Assembly: GCA_016210245.1 (NCBI GenBank)
Contig: JACQUR010000218.1
Coordinates: 1-17,136 of the forward strand
DNA from: Chloroflexota bacterium
Lineage (GTDB): Bacteria; Chloroflexota; UBA6077; JACQUR01
Direction of reading: 5' to 3'
DNA length: 17,136 bases
Below are positions 1 through 6,930 of this stretch, in pieces. Within the stretch, counting starts at the first letter, position 1. Each line of letters begins with the position of its first letter. A program made the translations under genes and the position numbers. A model generated the notes under the pieces. That model was not told the DNA's origin, made no database searches, and saw nothing but the letters and a program-made list of their open reading frames with translations.

Positions 1-34
1 CGACCGGCAAGAGCGCGCGCGCTCTTGCCGGTCG
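1..34. terminator. Perfect 34-bp palindrome after the spermidine-synthase-like gene
   Basis: Positions 1-17 are the exact reverse complement of 18-34, a GC-rich stem with a (GC)n centre. It may extend beyond the left window edge. It lies 12 bp after the stop codon of the minus-strand gene that ends at 47, where a factor-independent terminator is expected. No clear T-tract follows on either strand, so the terminator role is inferred from position and stem strength. Confidence 0.55.
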
Positions 35-46
35 CCTCTCGCCTGC

Positions 47-2038
47 TCACTTCGCAAGCGCGTGGCGATACAGCGCCAGCGCGGCGACGTAGAAGGCGAT
101 GGCCAGCAGCAGCAGGTGGCGGTAGCCGAGGGCCAGCGACAGGTACTCCAGCATGCCTCCCACCATCACCCCCAGCAGGTTCGAGGCGAAGGCCAGGTCG
201 GCGGCATGCGTGTCCCGGAAGGAGTGGCTGAAGACCACGTTGGCCAGAAAGATGGGCGAGAAGGCGAGCAGGCTGGCCAGCCCGTAGCGCAGCATGGGAC
301 TCTCGAACAGCAGCGCCTCCGGCGGCAGCAGGTAGTTCAGCGCCAGCGCGCCGAAGAGCCCCACGTAGAACAGGCCGATGCGGCGCACCCGCACCCGCGC
401 GTTGAACGCGATGGCCAGGAGCACACTGGTCAGGATGGCGAAGAAGACCAGCGAGTTGACCATCCAGGTCGAGCCGAACAGCAGCGCGAAGCCGACCAGA
501 CTGCGGGTCTCCAGCAGCATGAAGGCCGCGCCCAGGAAGAAGAAGTGCCAGTCGAACCTGGCCAGCGCCTGCAGCGGGGCAGCAACCCGCAGCAACACCA
601 GGGCGAGGCCCGCGATCAGCGCCAGCGAGCCGACGTACACCCAGGGCAGGGTCGGCTGGGGTAGGTAGAGGAACGGCCAGTCGTCGGTCGCGGCCGGCGG
701 GGCGGTCGCGCTGTAGAGCCCCGCGCCCAGCAGCGGCAACTGGTCACCCCTGGAGGACGCCTGCTCGGCCTGGAAGGGCCGCTGGAGCGCCGCTGGGAGC
801 TGGTCCATGCCCGGCCCGGAAACCAGCACCGCCGCCTTGCCCCAGCCGCCATAGGTGGTCACGTAGGGCGAGCGGCCGAAGGCGCGCTCCAGCATGCCCG
901 CCAGCTTGGCCACCAGCCAGTCCTCACGGTAGTAGTTGTAGAGGACGACGATCCCGTCCGGGGCGAGGTGTTGGGCGACCGCCGCGAACGATTGGTCGGT
1001 GAACAGGAAGCTCTCCAGGCGCAGGCTGGAGAAGCTGGAGGTCAGAGTCAGCGAGTCCGGCAGGGCGAAGACGATCAGGTCGTACGTCTGGTCGGTGTTC
1101 CGCAGGAAGGCGCGCCCATCCTCCACGTGCAGCGCCACCCGCGGGTCGGCGTAGGGCTGCTCCGGGTGGAGCTGCTCGCCCAGGCGCAGGATGACCGGGT
1201 CGATCTCCACCGCGTCCACGTGGCCGACGCCATGCTGCAGGGCGATGGCGGTATCGGAGCCGCTGCCCGCGCCGATGATCAGCGCCCGCTGGAAGCGCCG
1301 CTGGGGGAACAGCTCGTAGACCCGCGCGTAGAAGACCTCCTTCTTCTGCGACGGGATCATGGACTGGAAGCCGCCGCTGTTGTTCACGTCGACGATGTAG
1401 CCGCCCTCCTCGGCCGGATAGACCTGGACGCGGTAGTAGGGCGACCAGGAGCTGCCCAGCCCGAGCACGGCCGCCAGGGCCACCAGCCCTCCCAGCGGCA
1501 GCAAGCTCACCAGCAGGCCGCGGCGGTTCAGCAGCGGCAGCAGCGCCAGCGCGAGCAGCCCGAACCAGGCCACCGGCGGCAGCTCCAGCAAGGAGACCAC
1601 GAAGAAGGCGGCGATGCCGGCCAGGCTGCCGAGGATGTCGAGCGCGTAGGCTTTCAGCGGTGGGAGCTGGACCAGCAGCACGCCGAGCGGTCGGGTCAGG
1701 CAGATGAAGGCCACGGCCACCAGCAGGAAGATCAGCGGCAGCACCAGGTAGTTCTCGGCCGAAGCGCCGCCCTCGCCTACGCCGTAGTACAGCACCTGGG
1801 TGGAGTTGATGCGCAGCTCGAAGCGGTTCAGGGCCACGACCGCGGCGAGCAGCAGCGCCAGCCACGGGAAGGGCGGCAGCAGCAGCCGCTGGCGACGGGC
1901 AGAGAGGATGCCCACCCCGATGCCCAGGAAGCTGGCCAGCAGGATGAAGTTGGTGAAGAAGCTCAGGTAGCGAACGTAGGACGGAATCCAGCGGATGCAC
2001 AGCAGCTCGAAGAAGAGGGCCAGGAAGCTGGTCAGCAC
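47..2038 (-). CDS. Membrane-embedded spermidine synthase-like (SAM-binding) protein
   Basis: The 663-aa protein has three parts. An N-terminal block has about six hydrophobic segments (residues 1-195). A soluble Rossmann domain spans about 200-410. A C-terminal hydrophobic block spans about 465-660. The soluble part carries the spermidine-synthase/methyltransferase fold: GAGSG at 256-260 (SAM loop), acidic EID at 278-280 (ribose contact) and EDGRAFL at 306-312. The conserved DDWPFLYL segment (452-459) precedes the second membrane block, as in other multi-pass 'spermidine synthase-like' proteins. True polyamine synthesis is doubtful: the strand-4 loop reads ALPDS, not an obvious aminopropyltransferase active site. 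The start is GTG. The frame stays open about 180 bp upstream but contains no ATG, GTG or TTG, so this is the first usable start. No Shine-Dalgarno is evident. The substrate is unknown. Confidence 0.85.
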   Translation of the reverse strand: MLTSFLALFFELLCIRWIPSYVRYLSFFTNFILLASFLGIGVGILSARRQRLLLPPFPWLALLLAAVVALNRFELRINSTQVLYYGVGEGGASAENYLVLPLIFLLVAVAFICLTRPLGVLLVQLPPLKAYALDILGSLAGIAAFFVVSLLELPPVAWFGLLALALLPLLNRRGLLVSLLPLGGLVALAAVLGLGSSWSPYYRVQVYPAEEGGYIVDVNNSGGFQSMIPSQKKEVFYARVYELFPQRRFQRALIIGAGSGSDTAIALQHGVGHVDAVEIDPVILRLGEQLHPEQPYADPRVALHVEDGRAFLRNTDQTYDLIVFALPDSLTLTSSFSSLRLESFLFTDQSFAAVAQHLAPDGIVVLYNYYREDWLVAKLAGMLERAFGRSPYVTTYGGWGKAAVLVSGPGMDQLPAALQRPFQAEQASSRGDQLPLLGAGLYSATAPPAATDDWPFLYLPQPTLPWVYVGSLALIAGLALVLLRVAAPLQALARFDWHFFFLGAAFMLLETRSLVGFALLFGSTWMVNSLVFFAILTSVLLAIAFNARVRVRRIGLFYVGLFGALALNYLLPPEALLFESPMLRYGLASLLAFSPIFLANVVFSHSFRDTHAADLAFASNLLGVMVGGMLEYLSLALGYRHLLLLAIAFYVAALALYRHALAK

Positions 2039-2234
2039 CAGTTGGAGGCGGGCGTCGGCCAGCAGGGCGCCCGGCCAGGCCGGTTGGGTCGTCGGACTGC
2101 TCGATCCGTCCCCGGCGCGTCGCTCCGCGCCGGCAGGCTGAACTGCGGTTTCAGGTTCGCGCAGGCTAGACGTGGCACGCTCCAGGAGTGACAGGATCGC
2201 CAGCTGGTGCTCTGTTACGCCTCAACTGACGAGT

Positions 2235-2365
2235 TCTATCCGAGACGCGACCGTGAGGTCCTTCGACGGGCTCAGGCCCTTCGACAGGCTCAGGATGAGC
2301 GGAGGACCCCGGGGTCCGCTCATCCTGAGCCCGTCGAAGGACCTCACGGTCGCGGCTCGGATAGA
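2235..2365. repeat. Long imperfect palindrome, CTTCGACGGGCTCAGG type, copy 1
   Basis: The left arm starts TCTATCCGAG at 2235 and the right arm ends CTCGGATAGA at 2365. The arms share the order TATCCGAG, CGCGACCGTGAGG, TCCTTCGACGGGCTCAGG, ATGAGCGGA and meet at a perfect GGACCCCGGGGTCC centre (2304-2317). The left arm carries a second, tandem 18-bp copy of the CTTCGAC(A/G)GGCTCAGG unit that the right arm lacks. This explains why the two arms differ in length. As RNA it would fold into a very stable rod. Confidence 0.85.
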
Positions 2366-2380
2366 CCCCCTCACACAACG

Positions 2381-2476
2381 CTTGACAGGAGCACCAGGCC
2401 CGCCAGGCTCACCCGCGCAGTGCATGTCGCGTTCCACCACCAGCACCGTGTAGCCCCGGCCGGCTACAATGAGCGC
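2381..2476 (-). pseudogene. Possible relic of an FAD-dependent oxidoreductase N-terminus
   Basis: One minus-strand frame between the two palindromes reads ALIVAGRGYTVLVVERD followed by MHCAGE. This resembles the second half of a dinucleotide-binding beta-alpha-beta unit, where helix end, strand 2 and the terminal acidic ribose-binding residue give 'RGYxVLVxERD'. The GxGxxG loop is not present upstream, no credible start exists, and the frame passes into repeat DNA on both sides. It is best read as a short decayed fragment. Chance resemblance cannot be excluded. Confidence 0.2.
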
Positions 2477-2532
2477 AGAAGGCAATAGGCAGTTTAGATA
2501 GTCAGCCAGTGCTCGGTAACACATGAAGTGAG

Positions 2533-2630
2533 GGGTAGTATCCGAGCCGCGACCGTGAGGGAGCGCGGACCCGGGTCCGCTCATCCTGAGCCCGTCGAAG
2601 GACCTCACGGTCGCGGCTCGGATACCACCC
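2533..2630. repeat. Long imperfect palindrome, CTTCGACGGGCTCAGG type, copy 2
   Basis: This is a second member of the family at 2235-2365. The arms begin and end with GTATCCGAGCCGCGACCGTG and its reverse complement. The centre is GGACCCGGGTCC. The right arm keeps the TCCTTCGACGGGCTCAGGATGA block, but the left arm has lost it and reads GAGCGC instead, so the copy is asymmetric. The outer flanks GGGGTAG/CCACCC extend the symmetry slightly. The two copies lie about 170 bp apart, both upstream of the translin gene. Confidence 0.85.
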
Positions 2631-2683
2631 TACGAATCAGGAGCACCAGACCACCAGCGGGAACTACTGCGGGGCAGGACACT

Positions 2684-2717
2684 GCAGAAGGCAGAGCCAC
2701 TGCCGACTGCCTTCTGC
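2684..2717. repeat. Hairpin of CTGCCTT heptamers
   Basis: GCAGAAGGCAG at 2684-2694 pairs exactly with CTGCCTTCTGC at 2707-2717 across a 12-nt loop. The right side continues as a further CTGCC, so the arm is an iterated 7-bp CTGCCTT unit. An unpaired related GCAGAAGGCA occurs near 2475. The hairpin ends about 30 bp before the translin start codon, in the presumed 5' leader. Confidence 0.65.
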
Positions 2718-2747
2718 CTTCTGCCGGCTGGCCGCGGGGAGGAACGG

Positions 2748-3428
2748 GTGGCGACGATAGACCAGATCGATACCTGGGCGCGGAGCGCGCTGGACGCCAG
2801 GCACCAGGCGCGCGAGCGGGCGCTGGTAGACTCGCGCGAACTGGTGCGCACCTGCGCCAATAGCATTCGCGCGGTCCACCGGGGGGAGTTCCAGCACGCG
2901 CGCGGCCTGCTGGACACGGCGCGCCAGCGGAGCGACACGCTGGCCCGCGACCTCGCACTCTACCCCGACCTCTTCTATACCGGCTACGTGCAGGACGCGC
3001 AGAAGGAGTACGTAGAGGCGGAGGCGACCTACGCCCTCATCCGCGGCGAGCCGTTGCCGGAGCCGGAGTCCCTGGGCGTGGCGGTGGCCCCTTTCCTGAA
3101 CGGGCTGGCCGAGGCGGTGGGCGAGTTGCGGCGCGCCATCCTGGACCAGCTTCGCCGGGGCGACCTCAGTCGGGCGGAGGAGATCCTGCGCACCATGGAC
3201 GAGATCTACTCCCTGCTGGTGACCATGGACTACCCGGACGCCCTCACCGGCGGCCTGCGCCGCACGACCGACGCCACGCGCGCCATCATGGAACGCACGC
3301 GCGGCGACCTCACCTTTGCCCTGCGCCAGGACCGCCTGGAGGGCTCACTGCGGCGCGTGGAGGAGCGGCTGGCGGAGACGCCGGTCCGTTCTTCACCGCC
3401 GAGACGCAGAGACGCAGAGATTCTTTAG
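2748..3428 (+). CDS. Translin family protein
   Basis: The 226-aa all-helical protein belongs to the translin/TRAX family, known in eukaryotes and archaea as oligomeric single-stranded nucleic-acid binders, some with RNase activity. Diagnostic segments are RELVRTCANSIRAVHRGE (30-47), YPDLFYTGYVQDAQKEYVEA (72-91), GLAEAVGELRR (119-129), MDYPDA (160-165) and GLRRTTDATRAIMERTRGDLT (169-189). The acidic EYVEA residues E87 and E90 and nearby D161 lie where TRAX-type members keep metal-binding acids, so nuclease activity is possible but not shown. The start is GTG with a strong GGGAGG about 6 bp upstream. The last ~16 residues (from TPVRSSPPRRR) are encoded by a stem-loop repeat and are not part of the fold. 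The stop codon sits in that hairpin's loop. The gene is convergent with the cyclase gene. Confidence 0.85.
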   Translation: MATIDQIDTWARSALDARHQARERALVDSRELVRTCANSIRAVHRGEFQHARGLLDTARQRSDTLARDLALYPDLFYTGYVQDAQKEYVEAEATYALIRGEPLPEPESLGVAVAPFLNGLAEAVGELRRAILDQLRRGDLSRAEEILRTMDEIYSLLVTMDYPDALTGGLRRTTDATRAIMERTRGDLTFALRQDRLEGSLRRVEERLAETPVRSSPPRRRDAEIL

Positions 3429-3473
3429 AAAGGCTCTCTGCGTCTCTGCGTCTCGGCGTGAAGAACGGACCGG
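3381..3473. terminator. ~40-bp stem-loop of GACGCAGA units between convergent genes
   Basis: The left arm 3381-3420 and right arm 3435-3473 are reverse complements over 39 pairs with one bulged C (CACCGCC against GGCGTG). The inner half is a tandem 8-bp GACGCAGA unit. The outer half (CCGGTCCGTTCTTCAC) is unique sequence, so the symmetry is wider than the repeat itself. The 14-nt loop contains the translin stop codon at 3426-3428. The position between two convergent gene ends suggests a bidirectional terminator. Neither strand has a strong T-tract after the stem. Confidence 0.8.
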
Positions 3474-3487
3474 CTGCCGGGCATGGC

Positions 3488-5134
3488 TCACACCGCCTCC
3501 GTACTGCAGCGCGATCGGTCTCCGAGGGGGGTGAGCCGGTAGATACCCACGCCGCCCACCCGCCCGCGCACGGCGAAGTGGCCCACGAACTCGGCGCGCG
3601 CGCCGTGCTCCGCCTTGCTGTAGACGCCTTCCGCCAACAGCACTTCGCCTGGCCTGGCCTGGGCCACCAGACGGGCGGCCACGTTGATCGGGTCGCCCAG
3701 CACCCCGAGTTCCGCCCGCTCCGGCGGGCCGATCCGCCCGAGTACGATCTTGCCAATGGCGACGCCCACCCCGACCTCGAGTCGAAAACCCCAGCGGGGC
3801 GCGCGGCGGCGGTTGAGCAGCTCGTTGGCGTACACCGCCTCGACCGCGGCGGCGATAGCTCGCTCGCGGTGGCCGGGCAGCTCCGTCCGCGCCCCGAAGG
3901 TTGCCAGCACGCCGTCGCCCACGAACTTCTCGATGACTCCCCCGCAGCCGGCAATCGCCCGGACGACGGCTGACAGGTGCTCGTTCACGATGATCAGCAG
4001 GTCGGCCGGGTCATCGGCGAAGCGCTCGGCGAGGCCGGTGAACCCACGCAGGTCCGTGAACAGGACCGACGCAGTCCTGACCGTGATCAGCGGAGGGGCC
4101 AGTGGGACTGGACTTAGCGGACCGGGCGCGAGAGGCCGGAATGGGCTGGCCAGGGGGGTCAGGTCCAGCAGTCCATTCGCGGGCGCGCGCACCCTGGTGC
4201 CGTCGCCATCGTCGGGCGCAGGGCTCTCGACCGCCGGCCCGCGCAGGCACCAGCCGCGGAGCGTGGCGCGGACCTGGGCGGCCGCCAGCGGTTCCACCAG
4301 CACCTCGTCGGCGCCCGCGCCACGCACGGCTGACGGGGAGAGCGGGTGTCCGCTCGGGAGGACCACCAGGATGGGTAGGGGCTGCGAGCGGGGCGCACTC
4401 CGCAACGTGGCCACGGCGCGCAGGGAGGCATCCCCATCGTGCGCGGCGCACACCAGGGCCAGGTCTGGCGCCACTTCCGCCGCCGCCACGGCGGAGGCAT
4501 AGCTGGTTGGCACGCTTTCCACCGCGAATTCCGCGGCGAGCGCGGCTTGCAGGTGCCGGGCGGCGGCCGGATCCTCGTGGAGGACGATCAGGCGTCGCGC
4601 CCGGACACCCTTGCGGCGGGCTGCCGCCGCTTCCCGGAGCGCCTGCAGATCGTCGTGCGAATAGACCAGTTCCCGCTCCAGCCCAACGCTGCCATCGTGG
4701 AACCGCACGCGCAGCAGGTCGGGGCGCAGGTCCACGTGGATCGCCTCCGCGCTCAGGTCGTCGAGGGCGGAGCCGACGGCGCGCAACAGGTCAGAGATGG
4801 GGCCGGCTTCAGCGCCCGGTAGCCCCCGCCGCGTGCGCGTCGCCAGCACGATCGCCTCGATGCCCGCGGCGTCGAACCGGCGCACCCGGTCGTCCACCGC
4901 GAGCATCAGCGCTCCCTCGACCGCATGCTCGGCCAGCACCAGGTGGCCGGGGAGCGGCTGCTGCGCGGCCGCCATTCCCTGGGCCAGCAGCGTCTGCCGT
5001 TCTCGATCCAGGAGCGCCCCCAGCGAGCGCAGCGCTTCCTGGTACGTGGTCGCGGACAGGGCTCGCAAGGCCGGTCCCGCAGCAGGGCGCGCTGCCCCAG
5101 CGGTCGCGTCGTTGTGTGGCTCAGACAGTCCCAA
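3488..5134 (-). CDS. Class III adenylate/guanylate cyclase with degenerate receiver domain
   Basis: The 548-aa protein has a C-terminal cyclase homology domain (about 352-535). The metal-binding aspartates D361 (FTDLRGFT) and D407 (VGDG), the substrate lysine K403, and the transition-state pair N484/R488 (GDPINVAARL) are all present, so catalysis is likely. The second purine-specifying position, seven residues before N484, is Gly477 rather than the usual Asp or Thr/Ser, so cAMP versus cGMP is uncertain. Residues ~180-295 look like a response-regulator receiver, but the phospho-acceptor position in PDLALVC is Cys and the conserved Lys is Glu (VLVEPL). It is therefore a pseudo-receiver. Residues ~25-170 match no domain I recognise. 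A Pro-rich linker (~300-348) precedes the cyclase. The start is TTG, since an in-frame TGA lies about 24 bp upstream. No strong ribosome site is seen, so a later start such as M54 is possible. Confidence 0.87.
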   Translation of the reverse strand: MGLSEPHNDATAGAARPAAGPALRALSATTYQEALRSLGALLDRERQTLLAQGMAAAQQPLPGHLVLAEHAVEGALMLAVDDRVRRFDAAGIEAIVLATRTRRGLPGAEAGPISDLLRAVGSALDDLSAEAIHVDLRPDLLRVRFHDGSVGLERELVYSHDDLQALREAAAARRKGVRARRLIVLHEDPAAARHLQAALAAEFAVESVPTSYASAVAAAEVAPDLALVCAAHDGDASLRAVATLRSAPRSQPLPILVVLPSGHPLSPSAVRGAGADEVLVEPLAAAQVRATLRGWCLRGPAVESPAPDDGDGTRVRAPANGLLDLTPLASPFRPLAPGPLSPVPLAPPLITVRTASVLFTDLRGFTGLAERFADDPADLLIIVNEHLSAVVRAIAGCGGVIEKFVGDGVLATFGARTELPGHRERAIAAAVEAVYANELLNRRRAPRWGFRLEVGVGVAIGKIVLGRIGPPERAELGVLGDPINVAARLVAQARPGEVLLAEGVYSKAEHGARAEFVGHFAVRGRVGGVGIYRLTPLGDRSRCSTEAV

Positions 5135-5295
5135 GGAGTCAGGCCGCCGCAGAACTCATCGTGCTTTCCACCATCCCCAAGCGCAGGTAGTGTGCCGGAA
5201 TGCTCCGAGCAGCCAGCAACCAGGCGGAGGCGATCTCGTGGAAGGATGGGCAGTTCGCCGTTGCCGAGGTTTCGCTCGTCTACTTGCGCCCTCCC

Positions 5296-5532
5296 TTACA
5301 CCACGTCCAGCTTCAGGAACTCGCTCATGTGGCGGTAGAGCTGCTGGCGGTCGTAGGGGATGTGGGGGCGCAGGCGGTAGTGGTTGATGACCAGCGTCTG
5401 CTCGGTCTGCCAGGCTTTCCAGCACTCGGCGCAGGTATTGGCCAGAATGGCCTCGCCATAGCGTCCAGGCATGGGCGGCTGCTCCAGGCCCGGCCCCCGC
5501 GTCCCACAGCGCGCACACTGAACCTCAGCCAC
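5296..5532 (-). CDS. YggX-like Fe(2+)-trafficking / oxidative damage protection protein
   Basis: The 78-aa protein matches the small YggX family, which supports iron-sulfur cluster maintenance under oxidative stress. The shared order is PGRYGEAI (22-29), N-x-x-C, WKAWQTEQTLVINHYRL (38-54), an arginine-rich helix, and a final M-S-E-F-L. Unlike the Escherichia coli protein, which has one key N-terminal Cys, this one has two CxxC pairs (C6/C9 and C34/C37) that could bind zinc or iron. The GTG start has a strong GGGAGGAG four bases upstream. It follows tgt on the same strand across an 81-bp gap containing a palindromic repeat, so co-transcription is plausible but may be attenuated. Confidence 0.75.
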   Translation of the reverse strand: MAEVQCARCGTRGPGLEQPPMPGRYGEAILANTCAECWKAWQTEQTLVINHYRLRPHIPYDRQQLYRHMSEFLKLDVV

Positions 5533-5550
5533 GGTCTCCTCCCGGGGTTA

Positions 5551-5632
5551 GTGCTGAGTCCTGAGTCCTGAGTCCTGAGTGAGCCTACGGGACCTCTACT
5601 CAGCACTCAACACTCAGCACTCAGCACTCAGG
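5551..5632. repeat. Stem-loop of CTGAGTC/CTGAGTG heptamers, copy 1
   Basis: The left arm has three CTGAGTC units plus CTGAGTG (5551-5583). The right arm has about five units that read CTGAGTG on the other strand (5598-5632). The arms pair at about 26 of 30 positions, and the mismatches fall at the seventh base of each unit. The loop contains GGGACCTCTAC, also found in the copy near 7943-7953. The right arm overlaps the end of tgt: the last codons and TGA stop of tgt (5614-5616) are repeat sequence. Confidence 0.85.
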
Positions 5633-6828
5633 TACTGCTGGAGGAATTGTTCCCTATAGGCGGCCAGGTTGTCATCCAGAATCGCCTGGCGCGCCTGGCG
5701 CACCAGGGAGAGGATGAAGTGCAGGTTGTGGATGGTCGCCAGGCGGTAGGAGAGCAGTTCCTCGGCTACGAACAGGTGGCGCAGGTAGGCGCGTGAGAAG
5801 CGGGCGCAGGTTGAGCAGGTGCAGCCCGGCTCGATCGGGCCCGGGTCTTCGCGAAAGACCGCGTTGGTGAGGGTGAGCTTGCCGCGGTGAGTGTAGAGCA
5901 CTCCGTGGCGGGCGTAGCGGGTGGGGGCCACGCAGTCGAACAGGTCGATCCCCCGCTCCACCGCCTCCAGCAAGTCCTCCGGCTCGCCAATGCCCAGCAG
6001 GTGGCGCGGCCTGTCCTCGGCCAGCAGCGGCACGGTCCACTCCAGGATGGCATGCATGTCCTGCTTGGACTTGCCCAGCGAGCCGCCGATGGCGAAGCCC
6101 TCGATGGGCCGCGCGGCCATGAAGCGGGCGCTCTCCTCGCGTAGGTCGCGGAAGGCGCCCCCCTGGACGATGCCGAACAGCGCCTGGTCCGCCCGCGTCT
6201 TGGCTGCCAGACAGCGGTCGGCCCAGCGGTGGGTCCGCTCCAGCGCCTGGCGGGTGTAGTCGTAGTCGTGGAGCGGCGAGGTGGGCTCGTCAAAGGCCAG
6301 GATGATGTCTGCCCCGAGCTGCTGCTGGATGTCGATCGACCGCTCGGGTGTCAGGCGATGGGTCGAGCCGTCCAGGTGCGAGGTGAAGGTGACGCCGTCG
6401 TCGTCTACCCGGGCGAGCTTCGGCTTCTGGCCCTGCGCCGGGCGCGGGCCACCGCCCCGCGCCGCCTCGGCCGGGAACATCCCCACCTGCTTGCCCACCC
6501 CGTGCTCCAGGGCGAAGCCGAGGCTGAACACCTGGTAGCCGCCGCTATCGGTGATGAGCGGCCCGTCCCAGCCCATGAAGTGGTGCAGGCCACCCAGCCG
6601 GGCGACCAGCTCGGCGCCGGGGCGCAGAGAGAGGTGGTAGGTGTTGGCCAGCACGATCTGCACGCCCAGCTCGCGCAGGTCGGCTGGGGTCAGGCTCTTG
6701 ACCGTCGCCTGGGTGCCCACGACCATGAACGCGGGGGTCTCCACGCGGCCGTGGGGCACCTGGATGACCCCTGCGCGCGCGGCCGAGCGCGCGCTTGTAT
6801 GAGTGAGGGTAAAGCTCAGCGCAGCCAT
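5614..6828 (-). CDS. tgt: tRNA-guanine transglycosylase (queuine/preQ1 tRNA-ribosyltransferase)
   Basis: This enzyme exchanges guanine-34 of GUN-anticodon tRNAs for a 7-deazaguanine base. Residue numbers count from the upstream TTG at 6849, giving a 411-aa frame. Catalytic D101 (TDSGGYQVFS), D187 (AFDEP), GIVQGG (226-231) and nucleophile D305 (FDCVAPTR) are present, as is the zinc site C343, C345, C348, H374. Two pocket features differ from the preQ1-type Zymomonas enzyme: Cys158 is replaced by Pro189, and the GGLAVGE loop is GGSLGKS (255-261), one residue shorter without the Glu. An extra Gly/Pro-rich loop lies at ~115-150. I prefer ATG 6828 (404 aa) as start because homology begins there. 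TTG 6849 would add seven residues overlapping the upstream spacer. The C-terminal codons and stop come from a heptamer repeat. The gene follows the queuosine-salvage gene on the same strand. Confidence 0.93.
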   Translation of the reverse strand: MAALSFTLTHTSARSAARAGVIQVPHGRVETPAFMVVGTQATVKSLTPADLRELGVQIVLANTYHLSLRPGAELVARLGGLHHFMGWDGPLITDSGGYQVFSLGFALEHGVGKQVGMFPAEAARGGGPRPAQGQKPKLARVDDDGVTFTSHLDGSTHRLTPERSIDIQQQLGADIILAFDEPTSPLHDYDYTRQALERTHRWADRCLAAKTRADQALFGIVQGGAFRDLREESARFMAARPIEGFAIGGSLGKSKQDMHAILEWTVPLLAEDRPRHLLGIGEPEDLLEAVERGIDLFDCVAPTRYARHGVLYTHRGKLTLTNAVFREDPGPIEPGCTCSTCARFSRAYLRHLFVAEELLSYRLATIHNLHFILSLVRQARQAILDDNLAAYREQFLQQYLSAEC

Positions 6829-6852
6829 GCCTTCAAGTGCCTCTCGCAATTC

Positions 6853-6921
6853 ACCGCAGAGCGCGCCGAGAGGTTCAGAAAAGCTGAATGCATGCGCTCT
6901 GCGGCTCGGCGTCTCTGCGGT
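6853..6921. repeat. Stem-loop of the GACGCAGA family between qng1-like and tgt
   Basis: ACCGCAGAG...GCCGAG (6853-6870) pairs with CTCGGCGTCTCTGCGGT (6905-6921) with a small indel. Inside is a competing perfect pair GCAGAGCGC (6856-6864) with GCGCTCTGC (6894-6902), a TTCAG/CTGAA mini-stem and a GCATGC palindrome. The outer sequence is related to the 3381-3473 element but degenerate. It fills most of the gap between the stop of the upstream gene (6931) and the tgt start, so it could act as an attenuator, a processing site, or only a relic. Confidence 0.65.
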
Positions 6922-6930
6922 AGGGTGGAC

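Larger units (their letters stand above)
2039..2747. other. 709-bp divergent intergenic region rich in palindromes
   Basis: This gap separates two divergent genes and should contain both promoters, but I could not identify a convincing -35/-10 pair. It holds two long palindromic repeats (2235-2365 and 2533-2630), a hairpin at 2684-2717, and a short duplicated phrase (AGGAGCACCAG near 2387 and 2639). A minus-strand frame around 2381-2476 reads like the beta-alpha-beta start of a flavoprotein and may be a gene relic. Open frames here mostly run through repeat arms and do not look like real genes. Confidence 0.6.

Noticed and set aside
968..2191. Long plus-strand open frame opposite the spermidine-synthase-like gene
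   Set aside because: Composition is Gln/Arg/Glu-rich with no recognisable domain, as expected from the antisense of a GC-rich membrane-protein gene.
2235..2630. CRISPR array
   Set aside because: Repeats are inverted, only two copies, with no regular unique spacers and no cas genes nearby.
5135..5295. Possible small gene between the cyclase and the YggX-like gene
   Set aside because: Only short frames without ribosome sites or recognisable sequence were seen. No promoter could be identified either.
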